From positions 1 to 64,000 of the forward strand of contig JAFTJF010000007.1 in NCBI GenBank assembly GCA_017456555.1: a stretch of 64,000 nt of DNA, given 5' to 3'. This DNA is from Clostridia bacterium. Its GTDB lineage: Bacteria > Bacillota > Clostridia > TANB77 > CAG-508. The first letter of the stretch is position 1, and each line of letters begins with the position of its first letter. The notes under the pieces were generated by a model. It was not told the DNA's origin and searched no databases. It saw nothing but the letters and a program-made list of their open reading frames with translations. Of this stretch, positions 40,136 to 48,906 are shown in pieces. A program made the translations under genes and the position numbers.

Positions 40136-40612
40136 TTATTTTTTTATTGATAATATTTTTAGTTTTATAATTCCAACAGGAGCTTGAACTTCTACTACAT
40201 TATTTCTTTTTTTACCAAGTAGAGCCATTCCAATTGGAGATTCATTTGATATTTTGTTAGCTACAACATCAACTTCTGTTGAACCAACAATTGTATATTC
40301 TACAGTTTCATCAAATTCCATATCTAAAACTTTAACAATGTTTCCTACTTGAACAACTTCTGTATCAATTTCAGATTCATCTATAATTTTAGCATATTTG
40401 ATTTTTTCTTCTAATTCAGCTATTTTTATTTCGTTATTTGCTTGAGCATTTTTGGCTTCATCATATTCTGAATTTTCTGATAAATCTCCAAAACCTAAAG
40501 CAACTTTTATTCTTTCAGCAATTTCATATCTTTCAACTGTTTTTAATCTTTCCAATTCTTTTTCTAAATTATCGTAACCTTCTTGTGTTAATAAATATTC
40601 TTTTTCTCCCAT
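40136..40612 (-). CDS. greA: Transcription elongation factor GreA
   Basis: Stimulates RNA cleavage in backtracked RNA polymerase. 158 residues: N-terminal coiled coil with [17 protein letters not shown] and [16 protein letters not shown] (acidic tip), C-terminal FKBP-like domain ending [30 protein letters not shown] before the ATG and a clear promoter upstream. Confidence 0.96.
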   Translation of the reverse strand: MGEKEYLLTQEGYDNLEKELERLKTVERYEIAERIKVALGFGDLSENSEYDEAKNAQANNEIKIAELEEKIKYAKIIDESEIDTEVVQVGNIVKVLDMEFDETVEYTIVGSTEVDVVANKISNESPIGMALLGKKRNNVVEVQAPVGIIKLKILSIKK

Positions 40613-40652
40613 TTCAAAGGCCTCCTTTATTGTTACTTCATATACTTAAATT

Positions 40653-40681
40653 ATAATAAGGTTTATTTTTAGTTTTGTCAA
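40653..40681 (-). promoter_or_regulatory. Promoter of greA
   Basis: TTGACA (40676-40681), 17-base spacer, TATTAT (40653-40658) on the minus strand, 40 bases upstream of the ATG. It abuts the stop codon of the preceding gene. Confidence 0.75.
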
Positions 40682-40682
40682 G

Positions 40683-41600
40683 TTAATTTGCTATTTTTTT
40701 TGATAATTTTAAATATTCATTTTTCCTAATTCTTCCATTTTTACCATTCAAAAAACTTATATTAATTTTATCATTTTTTATTTCTCTTTTTATATTCTCT
40801 GGACTTGTCTTTTTATATATTAAACTTTCATAAAAAATAACATTATTAAAATCATTTAAGTAAATACTATTTCTTATATATTTTCTTGGAAGGATTAAAT
40901 CAAAAAATTTAACATTAATCCCTTCAAAAGTTTTTTCTTTTATATTTATTTCATCATTAAAATTTATAATACATGACTTTGAGTTTATATTGTATTTGTT
41001 TAATTCTTCTTCTCCAAAATCAAAATTTAATATAATATCACTTCTACTTAAAGATTTTTGATAATTATTATTTATATTTAAAATTATTCCTTGTTCATTA
41101 TAAAGCTCTTTTTCTATTTTTTTAAATTTATTTTCATTTTGAGTTATTAAATTTAATACACGAACTTCTGGAGCTAAATCTAAAATAATTTGTTTTATAA
41201 CTCTATCTATATCATTTGATAATAGTGAAATTTCTTGATATCCTAAATTTCCTTTTTTAGAATTACACACATATTTTACAATATCTATGCACATATGTTT
41301 AAATAACCATTTTCCATCAAAAAACTCCACTTGTTCTTGGTTTAAAAATTCAACAAATTCAGTATTTTCTATTAGTTCGTCTGATATACATACCTTTGTA
41401 ATACATTTTACTTTTATATATTTTGATAACTTTTCATAAGTGTACTTTTCCAAATTAGGTAAAATCAATAAATTTCCATTCTCAATTTTTTCTTCTTTTA
41501 ATTTCACAAATTTATACTTAAATTTATAAAATCTATTCTTTATAAATTTTAATTTTTCTTCATCTTTACTAATCCCATTTTCTAATTTTATATATACCAA
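40683..41600 (-). CDS. Unrecognised 305-residue protein
   Basis: I do not recognise the family. It is Lys/Asn/Ile-rich, soluble, without signal peptide or membrane segment. The middle (residues about 115-215) has an alternating strand-helix pattern, VRVLNLITQNENKFKKIEKEL and then SRSDIILNFDFGEEEL, that looks like a Rossmann-type fold, and the C-terminus is basic. The best start is TTG 41600, five bases after GAGGTGA; an in-frame GTG at 41609 lies inside that site. Codon use fits the neighbours, so it is probably native. Confidence 0.6.
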   Translation of the reverse strand: MVYIKLENGISKDEEKLKFIKNRFYKFKYKFVKLKEEKIENGNLLILPNLEKYTYEKLSKYIKVKCITKVCISDELIENTEFVEFLNQEQVEFFDGKWLFKHMCIDIVKYVCNSKKGNLGYQEISLLSNDIDRVIKQIILDLAPEVRVLNLITQNENKFKKIEKELYNEQGIILNINNNYQKSLSRSDIILNFDFGEEELNKYNINSKSCIINFNDEINIKEKTFEGINVKFFDLILPRKYIRNSIYLNDFNNVIFYESLIYKKTSPENIKREIKNDKINISFLNGKNGRIRKNEYLKLSKKIAN

Positions 41601-41703
41601 AAAAATCACCTCATAATTATATATGAAATGTTTTTTTATTTATTACATTTCTTTAATTTCAAACTTATAAAAATAATTTTATAATTAATAAATTTCAATA
41701 CGA

Positions 41704-41732
41704 TTTACAAATCATATAAAATAGTTTATAAT
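41704..41732 (+). promoter_or_regulatory. Promoter of the 131-residue protein gene
   Basis: TTTACA (41704-41709), 17-base spacer, TATAAT (41727-41732). A leader of about 90 bases follows, in which ATTACAC (41787-41793) can pair with GTGTAAT (41813-41819), enclosing the GGGAG ribosome binding site. Confidence 0.7.
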
Positions 41733-41828
41733 TCCAAAGTACCAATTAAGGTATATATTTTTGGATGGTAAGGCCAATATCATTCATTACACATCAAGTT
41801 CAATTGAAGGGAGTGTAATATTTCCGGC

Positions 41829-42224
41829 ATGAAGTTTAGCAAAAAGAAAAAAGCTAAAATGCGAAAATACAATCAACGGAGAATTAATCGAACCTGCAAG
41901 AATATGATCGGATGTCATGTTGATTTTGAGCGTGGCTATGTTGTCAAAGACCAAGCTAAGATTAACAACATCATGTATCTTCTTGTTCAAGTGGAAAACG
42001 GTCAATATGCAATTTATAAAATTGTTAAGGTTGGAGAATATGTTAGACTTTCTGCAAAGAAAGTTCTTCGAAATCAGAAAGCCTTTTCAAATTACGTATA
42101 TTGGTACGATAATAGTACAATTGAAATTTCCTCCGAAGGTAATATCGAGTCTGTCAAACGTACTTCCAGGCATATAGCATGGAAAAACGATAAACCCGTT
42201 TATATTTATATTCTCGAAGGATAA
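41829..42224 (+). CDS. Unrecognised basic 131-residue protein
   Basis: Function unknown. The first 30 residues are strongly basic (KKKKAKMRKYNQRR), followed by a beta-rich body with KIVKVGEYVRLSAKKVL and ending YIYILEG. No membrane segment. GGGAG lies 15 bases before the ATG, longer than normal. Codon choice (CGG, CGA, TCC, GTC, ATC) differs from the AT-rich neighbours, and the gene is on the plus strand with its own promoter and terminator, so recent acquisition is likely. A minus-strand frame across it is only a shadow. Confidence 0.6.
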   Translation: MKFSKKKKAKMRKYNQRRINRTCKNMIGCHVDFERGYVVKDQAKINNIMYLLVQVENGQYAIYKIVKVGEYVRLSAKKVLRNQKAFSNYVYWYDNSTIEISSEGNIESVKRTSRHIAWKNDKPVYIYILEG

Positions 42225-42273
42225 AAAAGTCCTCAAGCTATTATATTGGCCATAATAGCTTGAGGATTTTTTT
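42223..42273. terminator. Bidirectional terminator between the 131-residue gene and the alcohol dehydrogenase
   Basis: Arms CCTCAAGCTATTAT (42231-42244) and ATAATAGCTTGAGG (42252-42265), flanked by an A run on the left and TTTTTTT on the right, so it works in both directions for these convergent genes. Confidence 0.9.
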
Positions 42274-42274
42274 A

Positions 42275-43429
42275 TTACATTGCTTCTCTATATAATCTAA
42301 TGAAGTCTTCTTTTGTTACTTCTCTTGGATTTCCTGGCATACATGGATCTTCCATTGCTTTTTCAGCTAACATTTCTATATCTTCTTCTTTGCATCCTGT
42401 ATCTTTAACTGTTTGAGTAACACCAACTGATTTTGATAATTCTTGTATCATCCATACAAATGTATTTATAACATCTTGGTCATTTAAATCTCTTGCATCT
42501 GGTCTTCCGATATGGCAAAGAATTTCTCTAAATCTATCTGCACAAACTACACCATTGTATCTCATAACAGTTGGAAGTATTATAGCATTTGCAACTCCGT
42601 GTGGTGTATCATATACAGCACCTAATTGGTGTGCCATTGAGTGAACTATTCCAAGTCCAACATTTGAGAATCCCATACCTGCAATGTATTGAGCTAAAGC
42701 CATATTTTCAATAGCTACTGGGTCTTTTTCATTAACAGCTTTTGGTAAGTTTTCAAATATTAATTCAATTGCTCTCATATGGAACATATCTGACATTGTA
42801 TTATGAGCTTTTGTTATATATCCTTCAACAGCATGTGTTAAAGCATCAAGTCCTGTTGCAGCAGCTGTTCCTTTTGGTAATGATTCCATTAATTCAGAAT
42901 CTACTATTGCTAAAACTGGTATATCATGTGGATCTACACATACCATTTTGATTTGTCTTTCTTCATCTGTTATAACATAGTTTATTGTTACTTCTGCTGC
43001 TGTTCCATGTGTTGTAGGTAATGCTATAACTGGCATTCCTTTATTTACTGTATTTGATAATCCATTTAATGATACTACATCATATCTATCTGGATTTGTC
43101 ATTATTATTGATATTCCTTTTGCAGTATCCATAGCTGATCCACCACCAACTGTAACTATAACATCTGCTCCTGTTTCTCTACATTTATTAACACCATCTT
43201 GTACATTTTTTACTGTTGGATTTGGTTTTACATCTGCATATACATCATATGCAATTCCAGCATCTTCTAAAACTGAAATAACTTTTCCTGCTACTCCACA
43301 ATCTAATAAAGTTTGATCTGTTACAACTAAAACTTTGTTAAATCCTCTTGTTTTAATTTCATTTGCAAGTTCAACTCTTGCTCCTCTTCCAAAATAAGAT
43401 GTTTCATTTAGAATAAATCTTTCTGCCAT
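42275..43429 (-). CDS. Iron-containing (group III) alcohol dehydrogenase
   Basis: NAD(P)-dependent reductase of aldehydes, similar in layout to lactaldehyde:propanediol oxidoreductase (FucO) and 1,3-propanediol dehydrogenase. Cofactor loop VGGGSAMDTAKG, metal ligands within GLDALTHAVEGY and GIVHSMAHQLGAVYDTPHGVANA, end CMPGNPREVTKEDF. 384 residues, full length. Strong AGGAGGA site. Substrate cannot be settled; fermentation product formation is likely. No diol dehydratase genes nearby. Confidence 0.92.
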   Translation of the reverse strand: MAERFILNETSYFGRGARVELANEIKTRGFNKVLVVTDQTLLDCGVAGKVISVLEDAGIAYDVYADVKPNPTVKNVQDGVNKCRETGADVIVTVGGGSAMDTAKGISIIMTNPDRYDVVSLNGLSNTVNKGMPVIALPTTHGTAAEVTINYVITDEERQIKMVCVDPHDIPVLAIVDSELMESLPKGTAAATGLDALTHAVEGYITKAHNTMSDMFHMRAIELIFENLPKAVNEKDPVAIENMALAQYIAGMGFSNVGLGIVHSMAHQLGAVYDTPHGVANAIILPTVMRYNGVVCADRFREILCHIGRPDARDLNDQDVINTFVWMIQELSKSVGVTQTVKDTGCKEEDIEMLAEKAMEDPCMPGNPREVTKEDFIRLYREAM

Positions 43430-43607
43430 CTTTTGTTCCTCCTCTTTTTATTAATTTTATTTTAAAAAAAATTATAAACACACATTTACTTTTGTATAAA
43501 ATGTTATTGTCAGTTTATATAAAAAATATAATCATAATTATAACATCATATAAATTATCACATATAGAAAATATTTTTTCAAGCATTTATTTTATTATTA
43601 TATTAAT

Positions 43608-43636
43608 TTGCAAAAAGTCAAAAATTATGCTAATAT
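43608..43636 (+). promoter_or_regulatory. Promoter of the metallo-beta-lactamase-fold gene
   Basis: TTGCAA (43608-43613), 17-base spacer, TAATAT (43631-43636). The 115-base leader has a small hairpin CGTAA/TTACG near 43661-43679. The rest of the 321-base gap between this gene and the dehydrogenase is AT-rich with nothing else recognisable. Confidence 0.6.
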
Positions 43637-43750
43637 ACTTTGGTCAGTTGCATATTTTTTCGTAATGGGCTAAGTTACGAGCAGTAAACAATGTTAGCAA
43701 CTTACAGTATCTATATTCACAAGAGCAAAACAGAAAGGAGTCTCGCAACT

Positions 43751-44446
43751 ATGGAATTAACATTCTTGGGTAGAGAAACTGGCTTGGCAGTAAATCACAC
43801 ATCTGCCTACTTTGTTACTGGCAACAACGAACTAGTCGTAATCGACTGTTCAGTATCAGCTTTTCAAAAGCTAAAACAGCTTCGGCTGAAGGACTATACT
43901 CACATATATGTCCATATCACTCACACACATAGTGATCATGTGGGTGGCTTAAGCCTTTTTGTACAGTATATGTACTTCACTCTCCACAGAGTAATCACCA
44001 TCATTGCACCTTCCAACACAGTTAAACAGGATATCAAAACCCTGCTTTCTATCGAAGGATGTGCCGATGACTGGTTCGTTATCACAGATGTGGAAAAGTG
44101 CAATAAAAACTGGGTTAATGCTTCCATTTTAACAGATCACACTCCTCAGCTTCACGGAAAATGTTTCGGCTATTCTTTAAGTATCAACGGAAAAAACATC
44201 ATTTACACCGGTGATACAAACACTCTTGAACCTTTCGAAATCGATATTTTAGGTTGTGACGAACTTTATGTTGACGTTGCAGTTGGCAAAAGTCCTGCTC
44301 ATCTCAATCTAGTAGAAGCTCTCGAAAAGTTCCTCGAGTTTGCCTCTAATGGCACGAAAGTGTATCTTATGCACTTAGATAACATTCAGATGGCTGAAGA
44401 AATTGTTGCTGAACTTGATGGAATCGAGCTCGTTCAGGTGGAATAA
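43751..44446 (+). CDS. Metallo-beta-lactamase-fold hydrolase
   Basis: Soluble metal-dependent hydrolase of unknown substrate. Metal motif HITHTHSDHVGGLSLF, later YTGDTNTL (Asp ligand) and YLMHLDN (His). 231 residues from ATG 43751 (MELTFLG), which has AAAGGAG ten bases upstream; an in-frame ATG 60 bases earlier has none. The gene is on the plus strand, richer in G and C and in codons such as CTC, ATC and CGG than its neighbours, resembling the 131-residue gene 1.5 kb upstream: both look acquired. Confidence 0.85.
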   Translation: MELTFLGRETGLAVNHTSAYFVTGNNELVVIDCSVSAFQKLKQLRLKDYTHIYVHITHTHSDHVGGLSLFVQYMYFTLHRVITIIAPSNTVKQDIKTLLSIEGCADDWFVITDVEKCNKNWVNASILTDHTPQLHGKCFGYSLSINGKNIIYTGDTNTLEPFEIDILGCDELYVDVAVGKSPAHLNLVEALEKFLEFASNGTKVYLMHLDNIQMAEEIVAELDGIELVQVE

Positions 44447-44465
44447 TTTATGTGTGAAACATAAA

Positions 44466-44495
44466 GGCGGATTTACCAAAGTAAATCCGTCTTTT
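44466..44495 (+). terminator. Terminator of the metallo-beta-lactamase-fold gene
   Basis: Arms GGCGGATTTAC (44466-44476) and GTAAATCCGTC (44481-44491) with TTTT following. Confidence 0.85.
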
Positions 44496-44601
44496 CCTAT
44501 ATTTTCAAAACTTTTATATTTATTTATTTTTAAATTTACTATAGACTTTTTTTTCTTTTTTGTATATTATATTTATATCGTATTGTTTTTAGGAGGATTA
44601 T

Positions 44602-44973
44602 ATGTCTAAGTCTATAAAAATTTGTTTAATTTTATTTTTATTATTGATATTATCTATTAATTTTAATTTTGTACAAGCAACCTCAGATGAAGAAATTACA
44701 GAACCAGAAACTCTTTCTGAAGGTGCTGAAGAAAATATTGAAGAAACCAATTTAGAAGAAGAAACTCCAGAATCAGACGTTCCTACACCAAGTAATCCTA
44801 GTACTTCTACTTTAGATACATTATCAACTTCTTCCGTAACAAAAGTTTCTAATATCAATAGTTATGAACAAGCAAATTTACAATTAAATAACATTTTATC
44901 AATAATCTTAATTGCAATCGGTGTTTTATTAATTCTATTTGCAATAGCACTTTTAATAAGATTATCAAAATAA
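44602..44973 (+). CDS. Small secreted acidic protein with C-terminal membrane anchor
   Basis: Unrecognised. A signal peptide (1-26) is followed by a Glu/Thr/Ser/Pro-rich external part (about 27-80) and one membrane segment (about 97-118) ending RLSK. No sortase motif. AGGAGG precedes the ATG by six bases. Convergent with the next gene and sharing a terminator; possibly a partner of it, since both are small exported proteins with a C-terminal membrane segment. Confidence 0.7.
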   Translation: MSKSIKICLILFLLLILSINFNFVQATSDEEITEPETLSEGAEENIEETNLEEETPESDVPTPSNPSTSTLDTLSTSSVTKVSNINSYEQANLQLNNILSIILIAIGVLLILFAIALLIRLSK

Positions 44974-44986
44974 TTAATATATATGT

Positions 44987-45014
44987 AAAACGGCTTTTTA
45001 AAAAGCCGTTTTTT
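44987..45014. terminator. Bidirectional terminator between two convergent genes
   Basis: Perfect palindrome with arms AAAACGGCTTTTT and AAAAAGCCGTTTT (44987-45012) and T runs on both sides. Confidence 0.9.
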
Positions 45015-45021
45015 GTTTTGT

Positions 45022-45528
45022 CTAGCTATTAGATTGAGTTGCATAATACCATATTGCAGCAAAAATAATAACAGCAGCTACAACCAATATAATCCACATC
45101 CAAGTTGTTGTTGTCATTGTATTTGTTCCTGTATACGTTGTTGTTCCTTCTGCTGTAGTTCTTGTTGTATTATAATTTCCGTTATTTTGATTCATCATAT
45201 TATTTCCTGTATTTTCAATTCCGTTCATTCCATCTTTTACTCCATTATTAACAGTGTTTCCCATATTATTAATTCCATTACCTACATTATTTCCTATATT
45301 TCTAACTCCATTTCCAACATTATTAACTCCATCTTTTACCATATTTCCTGTATCTTTTACAACATTCCCTGAAACTACATTTTTTACACTATCTTCTGTT
45401 TTGTCTATTGATTGCATAATTTCATTTCCTAGATTTATAGAATTTTCATTATTTGCTGCAAAACAAATTCCTGAAAACATAAAAATTACTAATATAGCTA
45501 AACTACAAATTAAAGATTTCTTTGCCAT
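45022..45528 (-). CDS. Exported Asn/Gly/Val repeat protein with C-terminal membrane segment
   Basis: Unrecognised. Signal peptide (1-25), then short degenerate repeats of the type NMVKDGVNNVGNGVRNIGNNVG (7- and 11-residue periods, likely a long amphipathic helix), a Thr-rich stretch, and a membrane segment (about 140-160). ATG 45528 (MAKKSLIC) has GAGGT six bases upstream; the frame extends further up but through the spoIIIA terminator. 168 residues. The helical repeat resembles those of small stress or spore-associated proteins only in general pattern. Confidence 0.7.
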   Translation of the reverse strand: MAKKSLICSLAILVIFMFSGICFAANNENSINLGNEIMQSIDKTEDSVKNVVSGNVVKDTGNMVKDGVNNVGNGVRNIGNNVGNGINNMGNTVNNGVKDGMNGIENTGNNMMNQNNGNYNTTRTTAEGTTTYTGTNTMTTTTWMWIILVVAAVIIFAAIWYYATQSNS

Positions 45529-45540
45529 ATTATTACCTCT

Positions 45541-45583
45541 AAAAAAATAAACTATATGAAAACTTAATTTCATATAGTTTATT
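45541..45583 (-). terminator. Terminator of the spoIIIA operon
   Basis: Arms AATAAACTATATGAAA (45546-45561) and its inverse (45568-45583) with TTTTTTT on the minus-strand side. It lies 115 bases after spoIIIAH and just before the ribosome binding site of the next gene, so it could also attenuate that gene. Confidence 0.85.
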
Positions 45584-45698
45584 ATTAGTTTTTAATATAA
45601 AAATATTCTAGAAAATTTTGAAAATCGTTTATAATTTTTTACCTTACTTTATTTTAACTTATAAATTATTAAATAATTTAATTATTTCTATCTATAAA

Positions 45699-46343
45699 TT
45701 AATATTTATTACTTATGTTTATATTCTTAATTTCTACATTTAATTCTCTTTCTATTATATTTTGTATTTTTGAAATTTCTTCTTTATTTAATGTATATGA
45801 TTTTACAACAACACTTACAACATTATCATTAACTAAAATAACAACATCTTCAAAGCCTTTGTTTTTTATCAAATTTTCTGAAATCATTATTCCATTTTTT
45901 ATTTTTGTTATATTAGAAATTTCTCCTGCTGCAATTGCTTTTTGATCTTGTGGAGTTTCTGAAGAATCAATTAATTTTTGATATGTTTCAAGCATTTCAG
46001 AATACATTCTATCTCTATCCAGTCTTGTTTCTTCAAAATAATTATTTTGTTCCTCTAATTTTTCTACCGAATTACTTTTTTCACTATCAATTTCTTCCAT
46101 GTTTAATTCTTCATTAGAAACAATTGCACTATTTGAAACTATTGCATCTGCATTTACTAATTGAACATCACCTAAATTAATTTCATTTCTCGCTTCTGAT
46201 ATTTCTTCTTTCGGAGCTGATGCCACTTCTAGTGTTTTATTTTGTTTATCATCAAAACTATAATTGAAATAACCAATACCAATTAATAAAAAACCAGTTA
46301 AAATTAATCCAATTTGTTTTATATATTCTTTATTATATTTCAC
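45699..46343 (-). CDS. spoIIIAH: Stage III sporulation protein AH
   Basis: Mother-cell membrane protein whose external YscJ/FliF-like domain meets SpoIIQ of the forespore and forms part of the feeding-tube channel. One membrane segment (about 10-28), a variable linker, and the C-terminal ring-building domain (YSEMLETYQKLIDSSETPQDQKAIAAGEISNITK and later EDVVILVNDNVVSVVVKS). 214 residues. GTG start with GGAGG. Last gene of the operon, two bases after spoIIIAG. Confidence 0.93.
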   Translation of the reverse strand: MKYNKEYIKQIGLILTGFLLIGIGYFNYSFDDKQNKTLEVASAPKEEISEARNEINLGDVQLVNADAIVSNSAIVSNEELNMEEIDSEKSNSVEKLEEQNNYFEETRLDRDRMYSEMLETYQKLIDSSETPQDQKAIAAGEISNITKIKNGIMISENLIKNKGFEDVVILVNDNVVSVVVKSYTLNKEEISKIQNIIERELNVEIKNINISNKY

Positions 46344-46345
46344 AA

Positions 46346-46927
46346 TTATTCCTCCATTTCGAAAACTTGAATTTTATGAGTAGCAACTCCAGTAACAGCT
46401 TCAACAGCAGCAATTATATTACTTTTTACATTAGAATTCGAAGCTCCTTCTGCTGTTATAATTGCACCTTCTACAACAGGCATAACTATTTTCTCTGTTA
46501 CAATTCCAGAATCATTATCTGAAATAACTTCTTTTTGCATATTCTCTGTTTCTGTAACTTTACTCACTCCAGAAGTATCTTTTTCTTCAATAGTACTAAC
46601 ACTTGAATTAATATTATAAATTGGAATTCTTGAACTTGTTTGAGTATATGTAAGAAGAACAGAAACATTTCCAACACCTGAAATTTTACTTAAAATATTT
46701 TCTAATCTTTTTTCCAAATCATTATTATCTATTGTTTCTGAGGAAGAAAGTTCTTCACTTGCAAGTTCCACTCCTGTTTGATTTTGATAATCCGCTTCCA
46801 CATTTTCTTCCTCTTCTAAAATTTTATTAATAACAATTAAAGTAATAATTAAAATAATCAAAAATGATACAAGATTTTCTATTTTTTTATCTTTGTTAGT
46901 AAAAATTTTTTTAATTTTATCTAGCAT
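46346..46927 (-). CDS. spoIIIAG: Stage III sporulation protein AG
   Basis: Ring-forming channel component. One membrane segment (about 18-38); the external domain begins LEKRLENILSKISGVGNVSVLLTY and ends GASNSNVKSNIIAAVEAVTGVATHKIQVFEM, the family signature. 193 residues. GGGGGA site. Confidence 0.93.
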   Translation of the reverse strand: MLDKIKKIFTNKDKKIENLVSFLIILIITLIVINKILEEEENVEADYQNQTGVELASEELSSSETIDNNDLEKRLENILSKISGVGNVSVLLTYTQTSSRIPIYNINSSVSTIEEKDTSGVSKVTETENMQKEVISDNDSGIVTEKIVMPVVEGAIITAEGASNSNVKSNIIAAVEAVTGVATHKIQVFEMEE

Positions 46928-46935
46928 AAATCCCC

Positions 46936-47436
46936 CTATTTAAAACTTAATAAAATCTTATCTTCATTAACTAAATAATTTTGTTTTAAAATTTCAAAAA
47001 TATCTTGATAATTTTTATCAAAATTTTCATTTTTTAAATTCGTTTGATTATTTTTATCTTGCAAAATCTCAATTTCAATTTTTTCGATATTTTCATAATT
47101 AATATCTAATAAAATACCAACCTCTTCTACTTGATATCCTAATCCTTCTATATCTTGTTTTATGCTTCCTTCTATTCCAAGAATATATATATCTTTCATA
47201 TCATAATTTAAATTGCTATTGACTTCTTCAAATTCTTGCTCAAATATTTGATTAAATTCAAAATCATAATTTAATATTTCTAGTATTGGATTTAGTGTTA
47301 CAAAAATTATATAAATTCCAATAATAACTTTGGCATATTTTTTATTATTTCCATTTGGAATTAAACTTTCAATTATAATGCAAAGAACTATAGCGATTAT
47401 TAATTCTTCACACCACTGTCTTATTTTTAAAATCAT
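46936..47436 (-). CDS. spoIIIAF: Stage III sporulation protein AF
   Basis: Membrane component of the sporulation channel. Two N-terminal hydrophobic segments (about 8-26 and 35-55), then a soluble acidic domain with QDIEGLGYQVEEVGILLDINYENIEKIEI. 166 residues. Weak ribosome binding site inside the end of spoIIIAE, so translation is probably coupled. Confidence 0.9.
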   Translation of the reverse strand: MILKIRQWCEELIIAIVLCIIIESLIPNGNNKKYAKVIIGIYIIFVTLNPILEILNYDFEFNQIFEQEFEEVNSNLNYDMKDIYILGIEGSIKQDIEGLGYQVEEVGILLDINYENIEKIEIEILQDKNNQTNLKNENFDKNYQDIFEILKQNYLVNEDKILLSFK

Positions 47437-47440
47437 ATTT

Positions 47441-48517
47441 TTACCTAAACATAAGTGAACTATTTGTGATTTTTATAACAATTGTTATTCCTATAATGAA
47501 CATTATAGAAACAGAAATTAAAATAGCTAGCAATATTTTATAGCTATCTGCAATATTTCCCAGCAATTTAACTATTTTTGTATCTGCTACAATTTCACAA
47601 ATACTAGAGGTTATATTAAACGCAAACCATAATATAGAAATTTTTATAACAGGAATTAAACTAATTCCAATTATAATTATTACTCCAATAATTCCTACTG
47701 AATTTTTTAATATATTCGCACATCCAATTACAGTTTCAACTGTATCTCCCATTATTTTTCCTACAACAGGAATAAAATTAGAAACAGCAGCTTTAGCAGT
47801 TTTACTAGTTAAGCCATCAACAGAACTACTTAATGTCCCTTCAATCGATAATACACAAGTAAAAACAGTTAAAATAATTCCTAAAATCCAAATTATTGAT
47901 GATTTAAAAAACTTTGATAATCTATCGATTTGAACTTTATCTGAAATATTAGAAATTATAGATAATGTAATTGAAATTAATAGCATTGGCATTAAAAATA
48001 CATTTATAAAATTACCAATAAAATTTATTAAAAATATTAATATTGGTTGTGTTATGTTTGTTGTAACTAAATTTCCTGTTGTAATCATTAGTGTTACAAA
48101 TATTGGTACAAGCATATTCATAAAATTTATAATTTCATTTATAGAATCTTTAGTAATATCTAAAATTGATACAAAAGAATTAACAATGATTGTAACAATA
48201 GCAAGATATTGAATAAAATAAGCGATTTGACTTGATGATGTATTTCCTAAATTTTCTATAATAGCTTTAAATATACTATGTATAATAATTATTATTAAAA
48301 CACTTGCTAATATGTTTAAAGCAGAATTTATCTCTTTTAAAAATAGATTTCCAAAATCACTAAATTTAAAAATATTATCAATATTTCCTGTTAAACTACT
48401 TGCAAATAATTCTGAAATATCTACATCTGGAAAAACATTTTTGGTATATTTTTCTGCCTGTTTTAAAAAATCATTTATTCCTAAAGTTGAAACTTGAGAA
48501 TTTAAAATTTCTTCCAT
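47441..48517 (-). CDS. spoIIIAE: Stage III sporulation protein AE
   Basis: Polytopic membrane protein with an export-gate-like fold. Signal-like start is short here; about seven membrane segments; blocks SALNILASVLIIIIIHSIFKAI, GNFINVFLMPMLLISI, and VDGLTSKTAKAAVSNFIPVVGKIMGDTVETVIGC are characteristic. 358 residues. GGAG before the ATG. Confidence 0.95.
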   Translation of the reverse strand: MEEILNSQVSTLGINDFLKQAEKYTKNVFPDVDISELFASSLTGNIDNIFKFSDFGNLFLKEINSALNILASVLIIIIIHSIFKAIIENLGNTSSSQIAYFIQYLAIVTIIVNSFVSILDITKDSINEIINFMNMLVPIFVTLMITTGNLVTTNITQPILIFLINFIGNFINVFLMPMLLISITLSIISNISDKVQIDRLSKFFKSSIIWILGIILTVFTCVLSIEGTLSSSVDGLTSKTAKAAVSNFIPVVGKIMGDTVETVIGCANILKNSVGIIGVIIIIGISLIPVIKISILWFAFNITSSICEIVADTKIVKLLGNIADSYKILLAILISVSIMFIIGITIVIKITNSSLMFR

Positions 48518-48525
48518 AAAAACTC

Positions 48526-48906
48526 CTATGGCAACAATTGAGTTAATGAACTTAACGTGTTTGAAATTATTGGAATAGACATTGATATAACTATAATTTT
48601 TCCACCAAAATCAATTTTATTTGCAATAGAACTTTCTCCTGAATCTTTACATATACTAACTGCATATTCTGTAAGAATTGATATTCCTGTAATCTTTAGA
48701 AGTACTTCAATAAATCCATTATTATACTTCAAAGAAAATTCTTTAATAAATTTAATTATAGAATTTATTGTTTCCAAAGAAAAAAATATTATTATCGCTC
48801 CACCAATAAGTACACAATAAATTGCATATTCTTTTTTATATTCTTTTAAAATAATTGAAACAATTAATGTTAAAAAACCTATTCCTATAATTTTTAAAAT
48901 ATCCAT
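48526..48906 (-). CDS. spoIIIAD: Stage III sporulation protein AD
   Basis: Four-segment membrane protein of the channel base, 126 residues, with DILKIIGIGFLTLIVSIILKEYKKEYA at the start. The start codon overlaps the spoIIIAC stop (TAATG). Confidence 0.93.
   Translation of the reverse strand: MDILKIIGIGFLTLIVSIILKEYKKEYAIYCVLIGGAIIIFFSLETINSIIKFIKEFSLKYNNGFIEVLLKITGISILTEYAVSICKDSGESSIANKIDFGGKIIVISMSIPIISNTLSSLTQLLP

Noticed and set aside
41787-42005. Minus-strand frame overlapping the 131-residue gene
   Set aside because: No binding site, low-complexity translation, and the plus-strand frame has promoter and terminator in the right places.
45013-45372. Cys-rich plus-strand frame opposite the Asn/Gly repeat protein
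   Set aside because: Produced by the reverse reading of regular Asn/Gly codons; the minus frame has a signal peptide and a proper binding site.
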